Below are positions 9,522 to 17,720 of a stretch of 64,000 bases of DNA, one piece after another. The DNA is from Calothrix sp. C42_A2020_038. Lineage in GTDB: Bacteria > Cyanobacteriota > Cyanobacteriia > Cyanobacteriales > Nostocaceae. The notes beneath the pieces were generated by a model. That model saw only the letters and a program-made list of their open reading frames with translations. It made no database searches and was not told the DNA's origin. Location of the stretch: the NCBI GenBank assembly GCA_015272395.1, contig JACYLQ010000037.1, forward strand, positions 40,882 through 104,881. The letters run 5' to 3'. A program made the translations under genes and the position numbers. Each line of letters opens with the position of its first letter. Position 1 is the first letter of the stretch.

Positions 9522-10031
9522 TCAAAGTCCCAGTTCCTTCAGTAGAAACTTAAGAACCCCGGTACTACCACCATAATACTCCATAAAGCACTTTAAATGC
9601 TCAAAACAATCTTGAGTTGTGGAGTTGGGTTTTAGTCCAAAATAGCAGTGTGCTTTAAAAAGATTTTCCAGTTTATATTTTTTTAACTTATTTGGCTCTT
9701 GAATTGGGCCATACCAGCCTTCTTCTCCAAATTCACTTAATAGTAATGCAGGAGAATTAAGAGTTGGAGTACTCTTGTGCAAACCTATTTGAATGCTCAA
9801 CCATGTTCTAGGCTGCTTTACATACTCAAGCAATACTTCATTAGGGGTTAATTTACCTTTTTCAAGTGCATCAGCCACTTTTGAAGCTACTTCATCTTTT
9901 CTTAAGTTTCGTTGTCCCGACGAAATTAGTCCTCGTAGGATATCAGCAGTAAATTCTTTGCTAGACAAAAATTTTACACTAAAATCTCTTCCAGGTGGAA
10001 AGCCACAATCAACGAAAGCATTAATATTCAT
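9522..10031 (-). CDS. Hypothetical protein, first gene of the 3-gene cassette
   Basis: Complete 169 aa ORF, ATG start, tightly packed with the downstream gene. Confidence 0.6.
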   Translation of the reverse strand: MNINAFVDCGFPPGRDFSVKFLSSKEFTADILRGLISSGQRNLRKDEVASKVADALEKGKLTPNEVLLEYVKQPRTWLSIQIGLHKSTPTLNSPALLLSEFGEEGWYGPIQEPNKLKKYKLENLFKAHCYFGLKPNSTTQDCFEHLKCFMEYYGGSTGVLKFLLKELGL

Positions 10032-10317
10032 AGGCTGTTGTCCTAAGAAAAGACTGACGAACTTGAAACTATGTTAAAAAAAGAGCATACCATTCGGAGC
10101 AATTATTATGAAATACTTACAAGTCTCATTTCAAGTTTCGTAACTACAGTATTTAGTTTTGATTACTTAAAACCTTAAGTAATCCTCGTCTACTTTCAAA
10201 CCCGTAGCTTTTTCTGTTTATAATAATATGTTTTGCTAAAACTTCGATTTTCAATATGGGTGGGGGTTTATGTTATAGAAATATCTACTCGCTTTTCAAG
10301 AGCAATTATTTGATCTA

Positions 10318-10494
10318 ATGGCACCCGACTTGACATTAGAGATTCTTGACCAACTTCTACCCGAAAGGGTTCATAGAAACAACCCAAGAGTTGTGAAAAA
10401 GCCTGTATCAAAATTTCTCTCTAAAAAAGTTAAACACAGAGGTACTGGAAAAATCACCAATCCACAATTGTTCGTTGTTTCAAGCACTGCATAG
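10318..10494 (+). pseudogene. C-terminal fragment of an IS transposase (DDE/IS4-like)
   Basis: MAPDLTLEILDQLLPERVHRNNPRVVKKPVSKFLSKKVKHRGTGKITNPQLFVVSSTA*; 'NPRVVKxxxSKF' tail typical of cyanobacterial DDE transposases; below ORF-track length. Confidence 0.65.
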
Positions 10495-10588
10495 CCTTAA
10501 CTGAACCGTATTGGCATATAATATCAGAAATCAAGTCAACACCACGGTCAGAAAAATGTAGTCTCCAATTGGTAAATATAACTACATT

Positions 10589-10606
10589 AGCCCGCTTGCG
10601 CGGGCT
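10589..10606. repeat. Hairpin AGCCCGC-TTGC-GCGGGCT, dispersed-repeat/terminator-like
   Basis: Perfect 7-bp stem downstream of the minus-strand transketolase; followed by further hairpins to 10672. Confidence 0.55.
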
Positions 10607-10683
10607 TTGTTCGTATAGCACCATCCTTTGGGATGACGGGCAATGAGGTTGTTCGGGGCAACCCTACCCGTCTGAAGCCAAAA

Positions 10684-12906
10684 TTATCTACCAACCAGCT
10701 GCATCCCCCGCTTTGCCAAAGCATCCGCAGTCAACCCATTAAACGCCATCAACTCACCTGCACTCGCGGTAGTTTCCCCACGTTTCCAAGCAAAAGTATC
10801 CCGCGCGGCATTACTACGTAACATTACAGGTTCCAACATCGCCGAGGCGCCACCAGTAACACCAATTAAAGCATCACCACCAAACAAAGTATTAAATTTC
10901 GCATCATCAATAAACCCACCATCAGGTTCAGAGCAAGTATCCCAAGCAACATCAGAAGGACGATATAAACGACGGGGGTTAATAACAGAAACAATACGGC
11001 TTCCTATACCTTCTTGTTGAAGTAATTTAGCTGCTTCGTAAACAGGAATTAATGTCATATCCCCAATTACTGCAAACACAACCGTTTTATCTCCACTCTT
11101 GTAAACAGGGGGTATTTCTTGTAAAACTACGGCACCATTCTCTAAACCTTCGCGCGTTTGTGCAAAAGTGGTTCTAATTGTTAAAGGTGATTTACTCGCA
11201 GTAATCACAATTCCCTTATTCTTAGTAGTTAATGCCCAGTCGTAACAAACTTGGATACTATTAGCATCAGGTGGGAATACAGGGAAAACGTTTCCATTCC
11301 TCATCATCGACGCAAAGTAAGCTTCGATTTCTGGACGTTGGTGAGTCCAACCGTTACGTCCCTGTTCTAAAGCGCCTGCTGTATATAAAGTAATTGTAGA
11401 TGGTGTTGGGCGACGTAATTCTGCCATTGCTTGCGTAACTGTTTGCCAAATAGGCAACCCGTTAATCGCAAACGACTCGTAAGAACACCATAAAGTTCTG
11501 GCTCCCATTAGCGCTAAACCCGCTGCTAGTCCTGCACACGCATCTTCGTTCAACGGTTCGTAAACTTGACCGCCAGGTGCTTGGTTATACAAATCATCTT
11601 TGACAGGGTGGTTAATTTTGAGTGCTTGGTTGATATTTGCAATACCCGATGCTTCGTTACCGTCTGCATTGGTGACAAGAAAGTTTTTGTCTTTTTGTCC
11701 GACGAGACCTACCAATCTTCCCATTGCAGTAGTCGAAACTTTCGCTTCACCACCCACTTCATATTCTTCCAGAGGTAAGGCGCCGATATCAGCTAATGGT
11801 AGCTCAAATTCGGTAACAGCAGTTTTTGAAGCTGGCCCACCACCTGCTTTTTCTAAGTTGGTTCTAACTAACTGCCATACTTCGGGAGGTAACGCGCGTT
11901 CTTTAAGCGCATTTATAATATGAGCAGCATCAAGCGTATCTTTGGCATACAAGTTGTGCGACTTGGCGCCGCGTGCGTGAACACCTGCACCTTTTAATTG
12001 TTTTATTATAAATACAGTTAGTTTTCCACCAAGTGCTGATTTCGCAGCTTTATCAACATTTGCTAAAACAGAAGAAGTAAACTCTATACGCTTTTGCCAA
12101 GAGAAAGCTGTACTATCAACGTAATCACCAGGCTGGTTTTTGTCGTCGAAATCCTTCGCGTCAACTAATACAACTTCATCAAAACCATTACCTTGCCAGT
12201 ATGCTATCATCTCTGCATTCGATTTAGTCGATACCATACTATGGTGTTCTTGGCTGAAACCATTCCATACCAAAACAGGTAAGAAATTTGTTACATCTGG
12301 GTACGCAGTATGGAAATGCGCCATCGAACTGACAATGTAAGGCTCACCCAAACCACCATCACCAACAGTGAAGGGGAAAAGTTTATCACGATGTAGTAAC
12401 GCTGCTGACATTGCAAAATGCTGCCCTTGCCCTAAAGGACCAGCAGGCGCCAAAATACCAGGAATATATCCCGAAAGGTGTCCAAGAAGTCCATGCTTCT
12501 CGCGGAAGCGGTCGCGTAATTGCTGTACACAAGAAATGCCCATGTCTTCGAGCGAACGGTCGAGGAACATGGCACTGTAAAAACCAGGAGCATGGTGTCC
12601 TACTTCAGTAATAATGTTCTTGTAACCGAGCATAACAAGCGATGCATAAGCTTCAGCTTGACTTGCAAAACCACCTGGATGTCCTGATGCTTTACTTCCG
12701 GTAATTTGTAAAGTTAAGTAACGGAGTGCGTCCGCGTAAAGAAGTGTTTGGTATGCTGCGGCATCATCATTAGGGTCAACGGCATTACCATTTAATACAC
12801 TCTCTTTCCCATACTTATCAAAGTCCGGCAAAGGTTCCCCAAAATATTGTATGCCTTCACAAAAATTGGGAACTACTGAAGTTGCTTTTGGGGTTGTTGC
12901 TGTCAT
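10684..12906 (-). CDS. Transketolase-like TPP-dependent enzyme (740 aa)
   Basis: ASGHPGGFASQAEAY, GPLGQGQHFAMSAAL, VGDGGLGEPYI, C-terminal pyrimidine-binding-like domain. Confidence 0.82.
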   Translation of the reverse strand: MTATTPKATSVVPNFCEGIQYFGEPLPDFDKYGKESVLNGNAVDPNDDAAAYQTLLYADALRYLTLQITGSKASGHPGGFASQAEAYASLVMLGYKNIITEVGHHAPGFYSAMFLDRSLEDMGISCVQQLRDRFREKHGLLGHLSGYIPGILAPAGPLGQGQHFAMSAALLHRDKLFPFTVGDGGLGEPYIVSSMAHFHTAYPDVTNFLPVLVWNGFSQEHHSMVSTKSNAEMIAYWQGNGFDEVVLVDAKDFDDKNQPGDYVDSTAFSWQKRIEFTSSVLANVDKAAKSALGGKLTVFIIKQLKGAGVHARGAKSHNLYAKDTLDAAHIINALKERALPPEVWQLVRTNLEKAGGGPASKTAVTEFELPLADIGALPLEEYEVGGEAKVSTTAMGRLVGLVGQKDKNFLVTNADGNEASGIANINQALKINHPVKDDLYNQAPGGQVYEPLNEDACAGLAAGLALMGARTLWCSYESFAINGLPIWQTVTQAMAELRRPTPSTITLYTAGALEQGRNGWTHQRPEIEAYFASMMRNGNVFPVFPPDANSIQVCYDWALTTKNKGIVITASKSPLTIRTTFAQTREGLENGAVVLQEIPPVYKSGDKTVVFAVIGDMTLIPVYEAAKLLQQEGIGSRIVSVINPRRLYRPSDVAWDTCSEPDGGFIDDAKFNTLFGGDALIGVTGGASAMLEPVMLRSNAARDTFAWKRGETTASAGELMAFNGLTADALAKRGMQLVGR

Positions 12907-13145
12907 GCTAAGTACCTAAGTAATGCGTATTACAAAGAGAAGCGATTATAAACTCACCATCGGGAGCCGAATGGTGCGCTTGTCCAATTTAACAAAGATT
13001 TTACAACTTCCCGGTTCCCCCAGGTATTTGTTTTCCAAAAGACAAATATAAACATTTAAACAAGTTGCATTTTTTAAACAAAACTTAATAACTAATTTGG
13101 AGTTTCAGTGGCACAACAGAAGTAATGCTTCTCTAAAGAAAAAAC

Positions 13146-14537
13146 ATGACACTTCCAAATGGTCCGCAAACCCCTGCGGTTGTACAAATGCTTCAATGGG
13201 TCGCTACTCCCATGTCGTTTATGGAAGATTGTGCAAAACGTTATGGGGATATCTTTTCACTACAATTGAATATGCCACTAGTACTGGTTAGCAACCCACA
13301 GGCACTACAGCAAATTTTAACCAGTGACACTAAAGAATTTGCTGCTCCCAGCGATTTAAATTCAATGTTTGAACCAATGCTAGGGAAAAATTCTGTAATT
13401 ACTGTCAGTGGTGAAATACACAAACGTCAGCGACAGTTGTTAACACCACCATTTCACGGTGAACGGATGCATAATTATGCTCAGACTATCAGCAATATTA
13501 CTCAAGAAGTTATTCAAAGTTGGCAAGTAAATCAATCAATCAATCAACCTGTTTGTATTCGTTCAGCGATGCAAAGTATAACTTTGCGGGTGATAATGCA
13601 AGCTGTATTTGGATTGTACAATGGTGCCCGTGCGGTTGAACTTGAACGAGTATTAAGTTTGATGATGGATGCAGGTGGAAATTCACCTCTACGCACCTTA
13701 TTATTATATTATCCTGTACTACAACGTGATTTAGGCAAATTAACACCGTGGGGAACTTTTCTACGGCGCCGCGAAATAGTAGATAAGTTAATATACGCAG
13801 AAATTGCCGAACGTCGAGAAAATGCTAACCCATCACGCACTGATATTTTAAGTTTACTAATGGCAGCGCGCGATGTAAACGGGGAACCAATGAGCGATGT
13901 CGAATTACGTGATGAGTTATTGACTTTGCTAACTGCAGGACATGAAACAACTGCTACAGCTTTGACTTGGGCGTTTTATTGGATACATAAAATACCAAAT
14001 GTACGTGAGAAATTAATCGCAGAACTGGATAGTTTAGGTGATGAATTAGACTTGAATACGATTAACAAACTTCCATATTTAGGCGCCGTTTGTAATGAAA
14101 CTCTGCGAATTTATCCTGTAGGAATGTTAACTTTTCCGCGCGAAGTCAAAGAACCAGTGAATTTATGCGGTTATGATTTAGAACCTGGAACTTATATTTT
14201 GGGTTCTATTTATTTAACTCACCAACGCGAGGATATATATCCAGAGCCAAAACAGTTTAAACCAGAAAGGTTTTTACAAAGGCAATTTTCACCGTATGAA
14301 TTTTTACCTTTCGGAGGTGGTGTACGGCGATGTATTGGTAATGCTTTTGCTATGTTGGAGATGAAGATAGTGTTAGCGACAATTATGAAGCAGTTGGAGT
14401 TGGAACTTGTGACAACTAAAGATGTTAGACCACGACGACGTGGTTTGGTCACAGGACCAAATCAGATTATTAATATGGTTGTTAAAGGTTTGAGAGGAAG
14501 CACTGAAGTACTTACAAAAAGCGTTACAAACGTTTAA
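13146..14537 (+). CDS. Cytochrome P450 (CYP110-like)
   Basis: LLTAGHETTATALTWA, ETLRIYP, FLPFGGGVRRCIGNAFAMLEMK heme-binding motif. Confidence 0.92.
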   Translation: MTLPNGPQTPAVVQMLQWVATPMSFMEDCAKRYGDIFSLQLNMPLVLVSNPQALQQILTSDTKEFAAPSDLNSMFEPMLGKNSVITVSGEIHKRQRQLLTPPFHGERMHNYAQTISNITQEVIQSWQVNQSINQPVCIRSAMQSITLRVIMQAVFGLYNGARAVELERVLSLMMDAGGNSPLRTLLLYYPVLQRDLGKLTPWGTFLRRREIVDKLIYAEIAERRENANPSRTDILSLLMAARDVNGEPMSDVELRDELLTLLTAGHETTATALTWAFYWIHKIPNVREKLIAELDSLGDELDLNTINKLPYLGAVCNETLRIYPVGMLTFPREVKEPVNLCGYDLEPGTYILGSIYLTHQREDIYPEPKQFKPERFLQRQFSPYEFLPFGGGVRRCIGNAFAMLEMKIVLATIMKQLELELVTTKDVRPRRRGLVTGPNQIINMVVKGLRGSTEVLTKSVTNV

Positions 14538-14609
14538 TTTCGGTAATTTGGGTAGGGGTATATTTACTTGTGTAAAATCAAGATGCAGCCAAAACTATCT
14601 TTAAACCAG

Positions 14610-14679
14610 GAGCCGTGTGAAAGCATCAAGCACGGTTCTGAAGCCGAGCATGAGGGGTGACTCTCATGCTTAGGTTAAC
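14610..14679 (+). mobile_element. Group II intron 3'-end remnant (domain V-VI-like)
   Basis: GAGCCGTG...CACGGTTCTGAAGCC (domain V) followed by AGCATGAG..CTCATGCT hairpin (domain VI-like); no intron body or RT ORF. Confidence 0.65.
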
Positions 14680-14687
14680 GGAGTATG

Positions 14688-16598
14688 TCAATTCAGCAGT
14701 TCCTTGACTTTGTTGATGATGCTTACTGGGTCAATACCTTGATGTGGGAACTGTTCCCATAGTCCGCCGCAACCTTCTTTGTGGGTGGCGAGATAGTTAT
14801 ATTTGGGAGCATATCCACGTTCTAGTAACCAAGAACCAAAACGACTGCCTAAACCAGTGCGACGGTTGAAGGCTTCTACTACTAGAATAAACGGCGCCTT
14901 ACCGATTTTTGCCATCATTTCTTCATCGACAACGTTGAGAGTGGGTTTATTAATCAACCCGATATCTATTCCTTCTTGTTTGAGGCGTTCAACAGCATCA
15001 AGGGAGCGGTATAAAGCATCACCAAAGCTCACGATATAACCTTGTGTTCCTTCACGGACAACTTCATCTTTACCAGGAACGAATTTATAGCCATCAGCGA
15101 ATAATTCTTTACCGTCGCTACCTTTGATTGTAGGCACTTTGGAACGAGTCGAGAAAATAAACCGCAGTCCTGGGTCAAAGAATATTGCTTCTACACAAGC
15201 TGTCATTTGGTTAGTGTCTGCTGGGAAGTATAAACGGGTTTCGTAACCATCGTCTAAACCGTTGTCGGCGAACATGTTGTTTATACCAAAGTGGCAGGTG
15301 TTATCTGCCATATCATCGATACCTGCGTGGGAGAAGTGGCATAACACATTCGAGTAGTTCAAACGTGCCATTGTAATTTCAGAAATACACATTTCTAAAA
15401 ATGCTGAGAAGGTGGCGAAAATACCTTGCTTGCCACGTTCCATCCCAAACCCAGCAGCAGCAGAAAAGTTCCCACGCTCCATAATACCCGAAGGCACAAA
15501 AACTTCAGGGTATGCGTCGTGAATTTTCTTCAAACCGCATGAACCTTCCAAGTCGCTATCGATAACTCTAACTTTTTCTTTGCGCTCCGCTTCGCTCATC
15601 CGACTTAAAATGTTTACTACCGCTTCACCAAACACATTCCGGTTGGCGCCCCATTTATCGGTAGAACCAAGGAATGTATAGGTTTGCTTCGGTTTTTGGA
15701 TGTTCTTGAGGTGTTCGACTGCTGCTGCATGTCCGCGCGCTTCTAAATATTTGATTGCCAAATCTACAGATATTACATCATGACCATGAGTCGAACCTTC
15801 CAAACCTTCAATTCCCGGACACATTGGACGTTTGTTGATAACAGCAATTGGACCTGGGGTATTTACTGCTTCACATAAACGACTATATAAATCATCTATA
15901 TCTTCTCCTGAACCCTCAAGTATTTTCAAACCGTGACCTGTTAATGTTTTAGCAACGGTAAAACCAGGTAGATACTTAGATGGATGTCCAGCAATTGTTA
16001 CATCATTATCATCTATGATTAACTTGACATTGAGATGTGTAGCTACAGCCAAACGCGCGGCTTCTGCATCATTACCTTCCTGCTGCGAACCATCGGAACC
16101 AAGACAGAAAACAGTTTTACCAGGATTTGCCATTGCGACACCATTCACATAGGGCCACATATGGCCTAGGCGTCCAGAACTGAATTTGACACCGGGAGTT
16201 AAGCCTAGTTCAGGGTGTCCTGGTAATGTAGAATGGGCTTCACGATAACGCATGAGTTGCTGTTCTGGTAAATGACCATGCAGCGTTGACATTAAATATT
16301 GCGTTGCAACTCGATGTCCTGCTTCATCAAAGAATATCGGCACAAACTGATCTGCTGCACCTCGAAAGAATGCATCGAGAATCATTACCTCTGGTACTGT
16401 ATCGTAGGGCCCACCCGTGTGACCACCCACTCCTTTTGCTGCTCCTGTAGCTGTAAAAAAGACTATCGCATCACGACATAGTTGAATATTCGCTTTCAGC
16501 GCTTCCCTTTGCTCTGATGTCAAAGTCGAATTCGTTGGGTTCAGTGATAGATATTTATAGGTGCCGAGGTTAATTGGAAATTGAGTGGTAGTATTCAT
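14688..16598 (-). CDS. Transketolase family protein (636 aa)
   Basis: VGGHTGGPYDTVPEV, LGSDGSQQEGNDAEAARLA...LIIDDNDVTIAG TPP-binding motif. Confidence 0.85.
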   Translation of the reverse strand: MNTTTQFPINLGTYKYLSLNPTNSTLTSEQREALKANIQLCRDAIVFFTATGAAKGVGGHTGGPYDTVPEVMILDAFFRGAADQFVPIFFDEAGHRVATQYLMSTLHGHLPEQQLMRYREAHSTLPGHPELGLTPGVKFSSGRLGHMWPYVNGVAMANPGKTVFCLGSDGSQQEGNDAEAARLAVATHLNVKLIIDDNDVTIAGHPSKYLPGFTVAKTLTGHGLKILEGSGEDIDDLYSRLCEAVNTPGPIAVINKRPMCPGIEGLEGSTHGHDVISVDLAIKYLEARGHAAAVEHLKNIQKPKQTYTFLGSTDKWGANRNVFGEAVVNILSRMSEAERKEKVRVIDSDLEGSCGLKKIHDAYPEVFVPSGIMERGNFSAAAGFGMERGKQGIFATFSAFLEMCISEITMARLNYSNVLCHFSHAGIDDMADNTCHFGINNMFADNGLDDGYETRLYFPADTNQMTACVEAIFFDPGLRFIFSTRSKVPTIKGSDGKELFADGYKFVPGKDEVVREGTQGYIVSFGDALYRSLDAVERLKQEGIDIGLINKPTLNVVDEEMMAKIGKAPFILVVEAFNRRTGLGSRFGSWLLERGYAPKYNYLATHKEGCGGLWEQFPHQGIDPVSIINKVKELLN

Positions 16599-16868
16599 GT
16601 CTTTTTTCGTGAAATAAGAAGCAGAAACAAGATTTAGCTGGCTTAACGGCTAAAATCAATACATTTAACACTGCACGAATGTGCTTGAATTTAATTTAAA
16701 TCACGGATAAACGTGCAAATACCTGCACATTTTCAAACGATATTAGCTCATAGCTTCGGCTTCAGCCTTATCTTAAGAACTAAATTGTTCACTACGAACA
16801 ATACAATAAGTATAAACTCACAAACGTGCAATTTCAAGAAAAAAAACGCAACTTCCGGAAAACCAATT

Positions 16869-17633
16869 ATGCTGACTGCTGAACGACGACAATTCATCTT
16901 AGAAATTCTTCGTCGTGACAAAAAGGTGCTTTCTTCCGAACTTAGCGCTGTTCTCAAAGTTTCTGAAGATACGATACGTCGCGATTTAAGAGAATTAGCA
17001 GAAACTGGATTACTACAGCGTGTACACGGAGGCGCCTTATTGACATCTCCAGCAACAGCAAGTTATGCCGACCGTCAAAAACAGGCGCCGATAGAAAAAG
17101 AAGCGATAGCACGCGCGGCAGCGAAGTTAGTATGTCCAGGTCAGGTAGTAATTTTAGACGGAGGCACAACAACGCTTCAAGTTGCGCGGCATTTACCGAA
17201 GGACTTACAAGCAACAGTTGTAACGAATAGTCCCCCAATTGTCGTTGCTTTAGCAGAACATCCTCACATAGAAGTAGTGACATTAGGTGGACAGCTTTAT
17301 AAAAAAGCTTTAGTCAATGTAGGTGCTGCAACAATTGAAGCATTAGGAATGATACGTGCAGATTTGTGCATGTTAGGAGTTTGTAGTTTGCATCCAGAAG
17401 TTGGAATTAGCGTCACAAATTTGAATGAAGCGCATGTCAAAAGGGCAATGATAAAGAGTGCTGCCGAGGTAGTTGGATTAGCTACAGCAGTAAAACTTGA
17501 TACTGCAGCACCTTATGTAGTTGGGTCAATTCATGCTTTGACTTATTTGGTAACGGCGCCTGTTGTTCCGTTGGAAGTACTAACTTCCTACAAAGCTCTG
17601 GGTTTAACAATAATTCGCGAAGATTATATTTGA
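16869..17633 (+). CDS. DeoR/GlpR family transcriptional regulator
   Basis: MLTAERRQFILEILRRDKKVLSSELSAVLKVSEDTIRRDLRELAETGLLQRVHGGAL; internal ATG preferred to GTG at 16713. Confidence 0.92.
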   Translation: MLTAERRQFILEILRRDKKVLSSELSAVLKVSEDTIRRDLRELAETGLLQRVHGGALLTSPATASYADRQKQAPIEKEAIARAAAKLVCPGQVVILDGGTTTLQVARHLPKDLQATVVTNSPPIVVALAEHPHIEVVTLGGQLYKKALVNVGAATIEALGMIRADLCMLGVCSLHPEVGISVTNLNEAHVKRAMIKSAAEVVGLATAVKLDTAAPYVVGSIHALTYLVTAPVVPLEVLTSYKALGLTIIREDYI

Positions 17634-17720
17634 AGGTTTCTTAGCCAAGAGAGCAAACGAGATTCATGAGCCTTTGGAGATAATCAAGTTCTAATAAACT
17701 TTAACCTTGGGTATAGAAGT

